Positions 11,753 to 24,083 of a stretch of DNA of 64,000 nt are shown piece by piece. A program made the position numbers and the translations under genes. The notes beneath the pieces are model-generated. The model saw only the letters and a program-made list of their open reading frames with translations. It was not told the DNA's origin and searched no databases. The stretch is from Temnothorax longispinosus (taxonomy: Eukaryota; Arthropoda; Insecta; Hymenoptera; Formicidae), in assembly GCF_030848805.1 (NCBI RefSeq), contig NC_092360.1, positions 682,001 to 746,000 on the forward strand, given 5' to 3'. Within the stretch, counting starts at the first letter, position 1, and each line of letters opens with the position of its first letter.

Positions 11753-12252
11753 NNNNNNNNNNNNNNNNNNNNNNNNNNNNNNNNNNNNNNNNNNNNNNNN
11801 NNNNNNNNNNNNNNNNNNNNNNNNNNNNNNNNNNNNNNNNNNNNNNNNNNNNNNNNNNNNNNNNNNNNNNNNNNNNNNNNNNNNNNNNNNNNNNNNNNNN
11901 NNNNNNNNNNNNNNNNNNNNNNNNNNNNNNNNNNNNNNNNNNNNNNNNNNNNNNNNNNNNNNNNNNNNNNNNNNNNNNNNNNNNNNNNNNNNNNNNNNNN
12001 NNNNNNNNNNNNNNNNNNNNNNNNNNNNNNNNNNNNNNNNNNNNNNNNNNNNNNNNNNNNNNNNNNNNNNNNNNNNNNNNNNNNNNNNNNNNNNNNNNNN
12101 NNNNNNNNNNNNNNNNNNNNNNNNNNNNNNNNNNNNNNNNNNNNNNNNNNNNNNNNNNNNNNNNNNNNNNNNNNNNNNNNNNNNNNNNNNNNNNNNNNNN
12201 NNNNNNNNNNNNNNNNNNNNNNNNNNNNNNNNNNNNNNNNNNNNNNNNNNNN
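11753..12252. other. Assembly gap of 500 N
   Basis: Exactly 500 consecutive N, a round number suggesting a placeholder or rounded scaffold gap. Anything inside is unknown, and order and orientation across it depend on scaffolding. Confidence 0.99.
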
Positions 12253-12942
12253 CTAGGTTGAGAACGTCGACCTGCGCTCTCACACAGACACATACACATC
12301 CACACATCCGTGTCAGAATAACCGTCTTTCAGCGATTTTTAAATCGTGACTGTCCTTTGTAAACTAGTTTCGCGGTGGCTAATTCACTTTTCAGTTGCAT
12401 GTGATGGCAGTAGTCACTTTTTTGCGGCTGCAGTTCACAGGAGCGTATCATTTTTTGACTCTCGGAGTTTGAAAATGTATTAATTCTTAGAAGTTTACGA
12501 GTAGCAGCAGTAAAGCAGGAAGAAATATATTAAGAAGAATGTGTTATCATTCTTATATAGTTTACATATGTATAATTCCATAATTTACATATAATAAAAA
12601 AAGTGTTCTGTGCTTAAAATGTTCTGCGTGGTCTAAAATATAAGTATCATTAATTTGTGCAATTTATTAATATCTCCAATATCACTCGCTGAATGAATCT
12701 TTTTCTATATTTGTGGCAGAAATAATGCATATAATATAAATATATCAGGATGATTTATTTTTTATACATGTTTGAAATTTTCGTGAAAATAAAATTAGTT
12801 TCATCGAAAGTTATTTGATTTCAAATAAGAGGTTTTAATATATGACCATAATACATTATTATTTATTGAAATACGTAATTAATTAAACTCATTGTTAGTA
12901 TTTCTATATATGCTGAATGTACAGCACATTATGCATTTTCAT
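12253..12942. other. AT-rich non-coding sequence after the gap
   Basis: Begins with a CA-rich patch (ACACAGACACATACACATCC) and becomes AT-rich. No ORF, repeat or RNA fold was recognised. Confidence 0.55.
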
Positions 12943-12944
12943 TA

Positions 12945-13857
12945 GAGGAGACCGGGGCTTGTTGGCACAAGAAGCAAGTTGGCAATGCGTTCCGTTTATG
13001 TATTTATAGCGAAAAAAACAATGAAAAAGTTATCACAATAAATATCTCTTTTATGACATAGGTACTTTTCCTAAAGTTTTATTTAAATTGAACAAATATT
13101 ACAATAGAAAAAGAGAAAAGTCTGATTCAAGAAGTGGCAAGTATTTTCGAACGTTTCAAAATATCGTATTAATGTTCTTCAGCTTGAGAAGTAAATCAAA
13201 GTGACGTATCATTATGTTAAAAGAAACGTTTCTGTTACTATACGACATGTTATTTTGAGGAACAACAGTAATTTATTGTAATAAAATGACTGAAATCAAA
13301 CGTATGTAGGGATGGGGTATGTTGGCTCATATCAAGGCTCATATCAAGGCACGCTTAGCTTGACTTGTTGTTGCCGCGCGCGTGAGACCTGTGTGAGTAT
13401 GTGATTTGCTACCTACAATGCTGATAGAAGCTAGATATATATTTATATTAATATTTTTATGTTGAAGAAAGCTAGATCTAAAATAGTTTACAATTGTTTT
13501 TCTGCAACAGCATTTTGCTATTCGATCATTACAAAATAACTTTAAAAAATACAATCTTTATCAAGAAGTACATATCTGTTACCCGTTTTGTGTTTCTATT
13601 ACGTTTTCATTAATTTAACATGGACTTTTGTCGCATAGCCAACTTACCCTACTATCGGGGCAAGTTGGCTACAAGGCAGCATGTTCGTATTTCACTTATT
13701 ACAAAGAAACTATACAGTATACAAGAGCGTTCCTGGCATAACAATGTAGAGACAGGTTCTCACTATCATATTAGTACTGTTTAATCATGATAATTAGTTG
13801 TTTAAAAACTCAAATGCCGAAATTATGAAAACAGTGCCAACGAGCCCCGGTCTCCCC
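12945..13857. mobile_element. 913-bp TA-flanked DNA transposon, non-autonomous or degraded
   Basis: Perfectly placed 24-bp terminal inverted repeats (12945-12968 and 13834-13857) begin GAGGAGACCGGGGCT / GGGGAGACCGGGGCT and end GTTGGCAC, with two mismatches. TA flanks both ends (12943-12944, 13858-13859). Inside, the GTTGGC motif recurs near 12977, 13322 and 13665. A further internal hairpin (about 13638-13672) has arms TAGCCAACTT and AAGTTGGCTA. The only frame of note is 71 codons on the minus strand and shows no transposase motif. TA target plus short ends suggests the Tc1/mariner or pogo group, by inference. Confidence 0.85.
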
Positions 13858-15962
13858 TACTAAAAATATGCTTATAAGACATCGAATTACTTCGACGTGG
13901 AATTCATACAGTGTCAATGAAATCCGAGGATGATACATTTTGGTGTGCTTTACGGTCGTGTTAAACATACCGCGACAGCTAGAGATTGCGTTATTTGTGT
14001 ACCCTAATTAGGGATATATAGATCTACAACTCAACATTCGGCTGTAAGCGCCACGAGCTACGCGCCAAATACAACTTGACTTGATCCGATGTTTCATCGA
14101 TACCATTGTGAACATAAGTTCGACCGTAAACAGCAATCCTGCGATGAATAAGCGGTTCAACGAACGTCCCCAAATGTGACGTTATATGTGCCTCGCATAT
14201 TGCTCACCCGAAAAATATTCTTTTTTATCAATTTAGAATAAAATAATGCATTTTTTAATAAAAATTAGATTTGAAAGAGATTTGCCACTAAATTATATCA
14301 TTATAGAAATTATTTTTGATACGATTTATGAAAGAAAATAAAGAATTCTCAAGAAGGTATTCTTTTACTTCTTGCAGTATTCGACTTTCCTTTTTCAATC
14401 AAGGTTGATCATTAAAAATATCTATATATTATCTTTAACTCTATTCATGATGATAAATATACTTTTGTTATAGATTTTAGTTGATTTTAAACTTTTATTT
14501 TGATTTTTCGTATCCTCGAATGTACTGCAATTTCACGCAATGCATCTTTCATATTAGGACTGCAGTATTTTACGACAAACACGTTTTGCATCAGTGTTGG
14601 ATGTTGGCCTGTCTCCGATGTGTCCATGCAATTCACGTGTGATACGCGCGTATCATGGTCACCGAGAAATTACAAACCGCGAGCAAAGTCAGCCTAGATT
14701 AGAACCACCATGGACATATTGCTCGCTCATCCGCCAGAATAAACTTCAAGTTTGCATAATACTCGGCTCTCGGGCTTCATATGACGTTCTTATCGCACCG
14801 TTCTCAATTCGTCTAATTTAACGCGACGGTATTAAAACGGATGGTTTCAACATTCTAATTAACGCCGTACAAACGTATTATATTGCAACAATGTATCTAT
14901 TATAATCATCAAATTTCTCAATCTGCGTATTACACTTGAAAACGCGTTATATCTACGTTATGTTATTAAAAAGTTATTTCATTTCGAGTTCCACAGCATA
15001 TATATTATTATTTTTGTTAGGCAGAAACTATCAAACGAAAAATTCGAGAAATAAAAATTAATTAGTGTTACATGAATTTGTGTCACATGAGACTTGATTT
15101 CATTGAGTTATTTAATTTAATAAATGAATATATAAATATGAAGTAAATCTTTGATGTATTGGCTTTGTTTAGAGCTACTGACATGTATGATTATCTCTAT
15201 TTTTAATGTTTTATTCATGACTGACAATATAATTAAAAAAACCTTGTAACCTTGCATTGTGTAACGGTTTATATTTAGTACCGAACATACGCAATTATAG
15301 CAGAAAATATTCGTTATATAATAAAGAATGAATAATAATGATAACTTAGTAAGTTATCATTAAAAATCTAATGGTAAAACATATAGACAAAAAAAGCACA
15401 CATATGATACATAAATTGATTTATGTTTTGAAAACTACTCGCTTCAAGGCTGTTCGCTTGAAGCGAACATTTCTGACTTTATTTCGCATTTAATAAATAT
15501 CGAGAAGTGCAAGTACAACGTTGCGAATCGCATTTAAACGAACGTATCGAGATACGAGACGTGTAAGTATTTTACAGTTAAGTATCACGTTGTGTCTTCA
15601 ATATTTACGCTCAAAAATGCTTTAAAGGCAATCTTTAAATACGTTTAATATTTAACATGTAAAATTTTTGTCTTGTACATGTTCTGTGATCCCTTTTACT
15701 TCCGGTTGCACTCATTCACTATATCATTTAGCGATATCGTTGTATTCTGCAATCTTACAATTAAATAGGGATTTTATTAAATTTTTCAAAAAATCCTGAT
15801 ATTTCAGGATCAGACGACATGACCGCAATAAATTGACAATATAAAATCGATGTAGGATCGCCACGAGAAACCTACAACATTACGTATACATGGCTGTCTT
15901 TATTGTAGATGTTCTCATGCCTCTTAATGGCCTCGCCAAGGTTAGCAGAATTCGTTAAAAAA

Positions 15963-15966
<4 letters not shown>

Positions 15967-16000
<34 letters not shown>
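15967..16000. repeat. (TC)n microsatellite
   Basis: About 17 TC units followed by imperfect CT-rich sequence to about 16030. The Ser-Leu repeat frames over it are artefacts. Confidence 0.95.
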
Positions 16001-16002
<2 letters not shown>

Positions 16003-16104
16003 TCCTCTCTTCTTTGTCTCTCTCCATCTATCTACGATCGCGTATCTTCAATGCTTGCATCAGCATTGCGCTTACACACGAGTTTCTCTCTTCCTGATCA
16101 GAGG

Positions 16105-16128
16105 GCGAGGCGAGGCGAGGCGAGGCGC
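16105..16128. repeat. GAGGC pentanucleotide tandem repeat
   Basis: Four to five uninterrupted copies of a 5-bp GCGAG/GAGGC unit, directly after a CpG-poor segment. Confidence 0.85.
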
Positions 16129-17400
16129 ATTCGAGCGGATTTGGACCTTGTCCTTCGCCTCAGTTTGTCAAACTAATTCACACAAATTTCCGTCTGCCGG
16201 AAGAAATCCCAACCGATGGCGACCTAGACCTTTCAGCGTTGAGCGTGTACACCATCCCGCGATTTGCATTTGATTAACACTCATTTTTTCGCATGTGCTC
16301 ACTCATCAATGACACGCGACTTGTTTACGCAGTAGGTTCGATGTGTATCTCGCTCACTGTTAATACTGTTTCCTACAGGAATGACTGAGCTGCGTAATCA
16401 GTTGGGCATAGCAAACTTATGAACCCGAGAGCTCAATATACCGTTGACATTTATATCATATGCATTCATATAAAGACGTTTTTAAGACGTGAGTAATAGT
16501 GCAATAATTTGAGAAAAAATAGAAGCAAGATACAATCTAATTTAAGAATAACAAGAAGAATAAGAATAAAGTCCATGTGTGTTTGACCCGTAAATGGACC
16601 AGAATAGCGAAAACTAAAGCTCATGTCTTATTTATATCCTTTAATTAAAAAACTTAAAGCACTGTTAAAGTAACGCATAAATAGATGATAATGTCCTAAA
16701 ACCTGGCTTGCAGGAAGACAAGATTATAACTCATTAGTACGCTGAGTTTTTTCTGTTCTCTAATATAGTTGCGAAAAAATTTGTCATTGGAATTGAGTTT
16801 CTAGGACATCTTGCGTGTATTTGTCACTTTACACTTCATACCTCAGTGTAATGTATCTACAATACTCGTAGTCTTTATGAGTTTTATTCCGGAAACGGAA
16901 AAATGAATCGCCATTCTGCTAACTTTATAGCGTGATATTCGATATAACGCAAAATGAAATATTTTGTATACATATATAATATATCATATCTGTTGTGTGT
17001 TTGTATGTGTATACATATGTATATATTATACTTTATTATAAATTACAAAATAAAATAATATGCTGATCATTTACGTAATGATATAGCTGCAATATTATTA
17101 ACACGTTAAACGCCGCACGAATTCCAATTAACTTTGTAACATTTGTCACGTTACGGAACCAAAGCTATTTTGCAAATATTACTCATTACCTTGTTTAATT
17201 GGCTCTTTAATGATGACTCATATAAATCCGTAAATATTGGTTGTATTTATATACGTACATCATAATGCCAGCTCACTGATAACCCCCCCGTAGCTTGTCA
17301 TAATGTCGAACCTTATCAGCCTTATCTTATGTTCAACGTCTAATTTTTTTGACACGCGAGGAATACTCCTATCAACTATTTTAACTTTCTGCAACACTTA

Positions 17401-18900
17401 GGTGCGAAGCGGGATTGCGCGCGTCTTAAAAGTCTTACAACTTACATCTTTTTCCGCTTAAGACATCCGAGATATGAAAAGGTAGCTGCGAGCGCGAGTC
17501 TCCTCGAAATTCGGCACCGACGAGGGGGATCGTCGAGATAAGCACGTGGTCACCGCGATATCAATGCCGAACGACCCAGACTGGTAACGCCGGTATCGGA
17601 GAGAGCCGGTGATTCACTTTGCCACTCTGGTACCACGCGCGCACACTACATGCACAGATTTTCGCCTTTTCCGACAGTTTCAGTCGGAAACGCGTCTCCG
17701 CCGCCTGGTCCGTTTTCTCAAACACTTACACGCGCACTTGTTCCTCATTTGTCCGACTTCCGGCACCATGCGCCACCCTCGCAGCCTCCTCCGTCGCCGC
17801 AGCCGCCGCCGCCGTCGGTTTTACGAGTCACTAGGAACACGACTTCTCGTGCTTACCGAAGCGAGTCGTCGTTAATTACTCGTTAAGGGAAGCTGTTGCG
17901 AAATATTATTTAAAGCGAACGCGAAGTAATATTAGAAGCTAGATATTGGACAATAATTGCGCTGGACGTATAGGCTTTATCGAGATCTGTAAATAATCTA
18001 CAAATAATTTTTTTCTTTCCAGACGGTTTAGACGATCTCATCTAGACGGAAAGGCAGTGGGACGAGCACTGGGCACGCGCTCGAGGTATATATCGGGTAT
18101 ATCGGTAAGTAGGTTATCTTTTGTCCCAATAATAATAGCGATAGCTCGTCTATTATATCGCTTGCTCTTGGCTTTCCGGTTTCTTCATGTCACGAAATGA
18201 TAACGGTTTCGTTACCGGCCCACTTCGGTCGCGTTTTTCTTCGTTTCTTCGCGGAGGGTGCCTGCGCAACTCGCAAAAGTTATCACCCACCGATCGTGAT
18301 TCCGTGGAAAGCTTCGACGTCGATGATTCGTCGATGACTTTTCTCCACGGCATCAATCTGACTTTTACTCCGATAATCTCCGTGTATACTCGCTTTATTT
18401 ATTTTTGCTTTCGATTGCGATCATCGACTATACGAGAGTTCTACGATAGAGACGAGGATCGTCATAATCTTGGAATACTTGGCGCGAGCACGTCTCCGAT
18501 CGATCAATGCGGAATGCAGAACCGATTCGCCGGGCATGCACTCGATCGCTCCCCTATCAAATTGATATCGAGCCCGTTCATGCGGGATAACGCTTAATTC
18601 ATTACATTAATGTTATCTTCGACTATCACGTCTCCTTCGTGGATCAATATAATACTGCGTGATCATTCGATGCGATTCTGTGATCGTCGTTACTCGTTTA
18701 AGGGCAACTAATGCTCTCTCATTTGTCGTTCATGAATCTCTCATAATTCGTTCGCATCCAGCTTCAAGTGTTTTCCGAAGAAGTCTGCATTCAGACAAAA
18801 CATCAATCTTCCCGATGATTTAAGAACAATGAAGTAACGTATCGATCGTCGAAGACCAACGAATCTCGCCAATTAATTTCCTTTTTTCTTCCCTTCTCAT
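17401..18900. other. CpG-rich block, possible regulatory or 5' exon region
   Basis: CpG content rises and several frames of 60-136 codons open simultaneously, including three overlapping plus-strand frames at 17609-17886. This is the signature of stop-poor composition rather than one gene. A GTAAGT splice-donor-like site occurs at about 18103. No protein domain was recognised, so I leave it unassigned. Confidence 0.45.
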
Positions 18901-20497
18901 GAAATTTCTTGCGACTGCGTTTAGTTCACGCGTGTCGTGCGTGGATCGTCCTTCGCTGTATACGTTCGTACGCGCGCGCTTATATCTGCGGGGACCAAAA
19001 TGGCAGTCGCAATTGAATGATGATTAGGTAATATAATCTCTCTCACCCCTTTTTCTTTTTTACTTTATACGCGACTCGTTTAGCAGGAAGTCACGTCGAT
19101 ATCAAACCGCGACTGCTCGCTCTTGCTCATGGATGGCTTCCGAAATGATTTTCTTGAACACCAGGGAAATAATGAAAATCGTTGCTTATCGTGGCTCGGT
19201 TTTACAACAGTCGTATAATTAAAGATAATCTCGATGCCGAAATAATTTGTGCCTCTTCCTTTCTCATAAGTGTAAATTGGCCGCGATTGATAGGTCAATT
19301 CTGTTTGTTCTTCTCTCCAAAAATGGCAGTGTTTCTCGAATAAATTCGGAAGCGGCAGTGTTTTGTGTCGCGAGTAGAGCGTCCGCGTTCGTCACCGAGG
19401 TCGCTTCCGGTCTCTTCTTTCGTCGGACTCGTGCGCTGTTTCGGGGACACGCGACCCGCCGCGCATGCCCGACCCGGAAAGGACCCGCGTGTGACTTTGG
19501 CCGTGGTCGTCGAGCTTGTTCGCGGGGGAGAAGAAAATCACGGCGGCGAGGCAAGGCAAGAGAGCTTTCGATCGGTGCGCTTAGGTCGGCTCGCTATTAA
19601 TTGGCAGTGTTTCCGTTTCGAGATCGGAGTGGCGGTGGGTTGGCGTAACTGGTCACGTTGCTAGCGCGCGTCTGGACGTCATCATCCGCCGCCAATTTAA
19701 CGATGCGAAGAGGGATTAGAGCAGGTCTGCGAGCACCCGCGGTAGTTAGTCCGCGATAATCTAAATGCATATGGCGTAGCGTTCCTCGAACGGCGAGGTT
19801 TACGTAAATGGTATATAGCGAAAGAGAAAGAAAGATCACGCGGTGGAGATGTGAGGGACGGAGAAAGAAAGAGACAGGCAGAATCGCGGCGTTGAATATT
19901 CTCGCTCGATGGCACTTCCGGTTCGAGAGTTCGCGTACTTTCTCTCCTGAGCGGCGCGAGCGAATCGACGCGACCGACGCGAGTATTTTCCTGCTGCGAC
20001 TCGGCGATCCGATCGATCGGCTCGTTCAATCTATCTTAAATGAAGATCCAAAATCTGGACGTGAGGAAGGCGCGTCGGCAATTTTCGATTCATGGATCAG
20101 ACAATCGACGCTCGCACATGAACCAGCGAGTTTTGCGTCGCGTTTCCGCGCGGAATCTTCTCCGAATTTAATGATCGGCCTCGCTAGAACACCGCGGGAC
20201 GATGATCGCGTGTTCGGGGGAGGGAGGGGGACAATGTCCGCAGCCGATAATTCTAGAAATGTCCGAGCGGAGTTTCGATTTCTCGCGCTACCGAGACGTC
20301 TCTTCTTCACCTGCAGCGGTTCTTCTCGCTCCACCTCGTGCACTACCTTCTACTTGGCCGACCTTCCGAATTGACGCGCGGCACTCCGTGACCTCCGTGG
20401 AAAAAGTGGAGCGCGGGGGATTCGGCCGGGTCGGTGTGCGAACGCGAACGTCACACTCGGGTGGCGCGCCGAAACCGGGCGGCAAGTTGTCGTAGGT

Positions 20498-20531
20498 CAC
20501 ACGCGCACGCACACACACACGTACGTACGCG
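20498..20531. repeat. Alternating CA/CG/TA tract
   Basis: 34 bp of strict purine-pyrimidine alternation mixing CA, CG and TA steps. Z-DNA-prone by composition, inside the main CpG island. Confidence 0.75.
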
Positions 20532-20933
20532 GGCACATACACATGCGAACGGGTGGGCCGTTTGCTTGCCGCCTTCCACGGGACCAGCCGCTTCCGGTTC
20601 CTCTCTTCCTCTCTCGAATCTCTCTCCCTCTTTTTCTTTCTCCTCTTTCCTCTCGATGCACGTACACGTGGGGGGATTCACACGGCGGGATCGAGCGCGC
20701 GCCGTAGCCCGCGGGAAGGGATGAGGGTGTCGCGGATCGAAATATCGCGTGATCGATACCGAGTGTCGTCACGTTGTCCGCACCACCACTTGGTTCACCA
20801 CCTGGACCCGTCTCGCGGGGTCGAGATACGCGCCTCTCCGGTATCTCCGGTACGATCCGACGATCGCGCGTGTCTTCTTCGTCCTCGCCGCCGTCGGGCC
20901 GCGTGCGTGCGTCGCTGCGGAGACGCGTCGCCT

Positions 20934-20985
20934 GTACGCGTGTGCGTCGCGTGTGTGTGTCCGCCGCGCGTGTACGCGCGCGAGC
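20934..20985. repeat. GTGCG/CGCG-rich alternating tract
   Basis: Mostly alternating purine-pyrimidine sequence with TGTGTGTG and CGCGCG cores and a few interruptions. Z-DNA-prone by composition. Confidence 0.6.
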
Positions 20986-21400
20986 ATGAAACGTTTGTCA
21001 CCGCCGTCGTGCCGAGAGGAGGTGTAAAACCGCCGAGTATGTGTCGAGCTTCGAGTTGGCTTCGACAAAGTAGGGCGACGACTGGGACAGCGGCCACGGG
21101 CACCGGCGCTGCCTCGCTCGCGCTCACCGACGACGAGCGAGAACCCGCGGCGCGCCGCGCGGTAGAGGAGCCGTGGAAGTGGAAGAGAGAACCCTCCTCG
21201 TAAAACGGCAGCAACCGCGCTGCGCTCTACGTTCTCCAGTAGGGGAACTTCTGACGCCGCGCCACGCTACCGCTGCAACAAGCCACATCGCCATCCACAT
21301 CCGAGCCGAGCTGTTCGGATCGTGGCTCTCCATATATCACGCTATTCACGAGCGTGAGACGGAAAAGAGCGTCGCGACATAAATTTCATATTCATAGGTG

Positions 21401-21494
21401 TAATTGAACATAAGCGTTTTATTCGCCGAAAATGCAGATAATAAATAATAATATGATCGAATGTGCGATAATAAAATATAGGATATCCTATGTA

Positions 21495-21532
<38 letters not shown>

Positions 21533-21873
21533 AATGAGATATTGTATGCAATATTGAATCTTCCAAAGATTAAATTAATAATAAGTTATGAAAGAGTTAT
21601 TCATTAGGCGCTTTGAGAATCCAAAGGTTTTTCGAATCAATATTTGTGTAGTTTGATTGATGTATATTGCAGTAATTTCTAAAGAGACTTGTCGATATCT
21701 GCAATTTGAGCTCCATCTCATAAAATACTATGTTTCAACGTCGCGACCTTCCCTCTTCGCAGTAACGCGGATGATGCTCCATTTTCGCGGTCAGCTGACT
21801 GGCGCTCGTTCGATTATCGAGCCGCTCGATAATTGCGAGATATTTCGGTGAAATACATCAGACACCTTCTTTC
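21401..21873. other. AT-rich non-coding sequence
   Basis: Sharp drop to AT-rich sequence after the CpG island, including a TA microsatellite at 21501-21528. No gene seen. Confidence 0.55.
21501..21528. repeat. (AT)n microsatellite
   Basis: About 14 AT units. Confidence 0.95.
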
Positions 21874-21878
21874 ATATT

Positions 21879-22751
21879 AGGCCAGTCAATAAAGACACTA
21901 AAATTCGAAAATTTAACTTTAATTACAAAAGTTTTCAAATTTTGATGGAATATTGGGTGAGTTGAAATAACAATAAATCTCATTTTGCAACCATTTCCGA
22001 GGTCCGGAACATGTTAAATATATTGCAAAAAAATGTTAATTTATTATAACTTTGCGAAAAAAATTGCAAAAGTGCTGCAAATTGATAGAATAACTTTTAC
22101 AATTGCCCCGAACAGTTGTGCCAATTTGCAACCTTCTATGTTGCACGCAATATATATTTTTTTAATCAATGATGGAACAATTGTTTATTTGGTCGTAATT
22201 TTGTCAAAAAAATTGCAAAAGTTTTGCAAATTGGTTGCAAACGTTGAGATTATTTTTCGTCACAAGCTGTTAAGTTTGCAACCTCGGACAAGGTCCGCAA
22301 CAGTGAAAAATTAGCAACAATTATTATTTTGCACTTTTTACAAGCGTGAAAAAATTGCAAAAGTTTTGCAAATTTTACGGAGTGCTTCAAATGTCTTCCC
22401 TTATCCAAATATAAATTTGCAACCTTCTACTAGTTACGCAAATTATTACAACTTATTTGACTAAATACGTTATTTTATAAAAAATTTCAATGTTGCGCGC
22501 CTCGAAATAGGTTGCAAATCTAATACATTGCGAAAAATATTACAATAGACATTGCTTTAAGTTTGCAGGATTTTTGCAATTTTTTTCGCAAAGTTATAAT
22601 AAATTAACGTTTTTTACAATGTTTAGCATGTTCCGGACCTCGGGGATGGTTGCAAAATGAGATTTGTTGTTATTTCAACTCACCCAATATTACATCAAAA
22701 TTTGAAAACTTTTGTAATTAAAGTGAATTGATTGTCTTTATTGACTGGCCT
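21879..22751. mobile_element. 873-bp non-autonomous TIR transposon with internal tandem units
   Basis: Long terminal inverted repeats (about 21879-22080 and 22563-22751) begin AGGCCAGTCAATAAAGACA and stay similar for nearly 200 bp. They are flanked by a 5-bp direct repeat ATATT (21874-21878, 22752-22756), the likely target-site duplication. The interior is built from diverged direct repeats of about 141-150 bp, marked by TTGCAACC at 21985, 22126, 22276 and 22417, and by AATTGCAAAAGT...TGCAAATT at 22062, 22211 and 22353, with an inverted copy at 22560-22581. No transposase frame. Superfamily not assigned. Confidence 0.85.
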
Positions 22752-24066
22752 ATATTAGTCAATCGCGAAGAGGATGTTATGTAAATTGGTAAATTTTCGT
22801 TTATTTAATAATATTTTAATAATAACTTTTACACATATATGTATGCACTTGAATTTACGCCAACCCTTCTCAATGAATCTTGGCAATTTGTTTTCAAATA
22901 GATTTAAAATAACAACATGACATTGATTCATAAGTGATTTAAAAATATGTAGCTGACGTTCTTATAGTATTGAGGACATCATTTTATTTAACGTATTTCA
23001 ATGCGTCAGCAATTCATGATACTAAAACTTTATTCGATATTTTCATGGCAACAGCAATTCCGTGCGTGAAATGCAATTCTGTATGCATGTCCATATTCCA
23101 TCTATCATCAATAAAACTTTTAATATCGCATTTTTGCATCTTCCGTACAGGTTGCTAGGAAACTCGTAATTGATAATATTTTAATTTTGTATGATAAAAA
23201 ATTATACTGCCATACGACGTGTCTGAAACTCATCAATTTTGCAATAAGTTTATAATAATCATGTTTTAATAATTATAAAACTAAATAAATTTTTATTTTA
23301 TGATTATTATTAGAATTAATCTTATTATTTCATTTATTTACGTAATTTGTTATTTAGGTAAATATACGTTTGGGGCATTTATGGGGGGAGTAGAAATGCT
23401 CTCTTGCGTTCTCAGGATTTGCGCCTAGAAATTTCCGATCTTTGCCAATTCGTCTTTTGTTCTCCCCTCTCGGCGGGCATAAAGGATTCGTCTAAAGAAG
23501 CCGTTGTGTTCGAAATCGAAAGAGAAAGCCACATGTTCGCGAGTAACGTAGAACGTACCCTGACAACTGTTCTGCACGCGTTCTTATTATTCTTTTACGG
23601 TCTAGGCCACAATGTTCGATAACCGAAAAACTTTCACCGTTCGAACCATGCTTCGCCCGCGTAGCCACGCGTGATCTTCGTACGGTTTTCTAGCGGCACG
23701 TGTCTCCACACAGCGTCTCTTGATTATGAAATTATATTTGTCTACTCAAAAACAGTTTATCGAGACTTTACTTCTGGAGTGCAGTGATTCGTTTGCTACC
23801 GTCTTTATGGGACGACGTCGTGTTCTAGAATAGCACGAGCCGACACAGAATAGCATCAAAGCGCAGTGCATAGACCTAAGATATATCGTTGTAGTAATGG
23901 TAACATCTAATTTTGCGAATATTTTTCTAAGAACAAAAGCATTGTTTTTTTAAATAGTATAACGTACATAGAGAGCATTAAATATAAAATACATTTATAT
24001 TTGAAATGCGTGTCATAAATGTAAAGACCTATTTTAAAAATAGATTTTTTTGATTGAAATTTATTT

Positions 24067-24083
24067 GAGAGAGAGAGAGAGAG
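24067..24083. repeat. (GA)n microsatellite
   Basis: Short run of eight GA units. Confidence 0.9.

Larger units (their letters stand above)
13860..17400. other. AT-rich non-coding sequence with microsatellites
   Basis: Mostly AT-rich. CpG-richer patches occur at about 14030-14200, 14580-14830 and 15880-16300. A short perfect palindrome GTTCGCTTGAAGCGAAC lies at 15452-15468. No reading frame here has a recognisable domain. Confidence 0.55.
18901..21400. other. Longest CpG-rich island in the window, candidate promoter/first-exon region
   Basis: About 2.5 kb that is the most CpG-dense stretch here, with long overlapping open frames on both strands (the longest plus-strand frame is 216 codons, 20553-21203). 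The translations are Arg/Ser-rich, low-complexity and without domains. Two alternating purine-pyrimidine runs occur (20498-20531, and about 20934-20985). In insect genomes such islands often mark promoters, untranslated first exons or unmethylated regulatory DNA; that reading is inference. Confidence 0.5.

Noticed and set aside
11474..12362. Long frames (190-277 codons) on both strands across the N gap
   Set aside because: Most of their length is unknown residues from the 500 N. The readable ends have no domain and the frames contradict one another.
13339..13554. 71-codon minus-strand frame inside the 12.9-kb element
   Set aside because: Too short and without DDE or helix-turn-helix features to be called a transposase remnant.
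19808..20374. 188-codon plus-strand frame
   Set aside because: No recognisable motif; overlaps open frames on the other strand in the same CpG-rich block.
20553..21203. 216-codon plus-strand frame in the main CpG island
   Set aside because: Arg/Ser-rich low-complexity translation, no domain, and equally long frames on the opposite strand. Explained by a shortage of stop codons in CpG-rich DNA.
22033..22314. 93-codon frame inside the 21.9-kb element
   Set aside because: Lies in its internal tandem units and has no transposase motif; a chance frame.
23620..23670. GGTTCGAAC-like word on the minus strand, a possible tRNA B box
   Set aside because: No matching A box, acceptor stem or anticodon arm can be formed around it.
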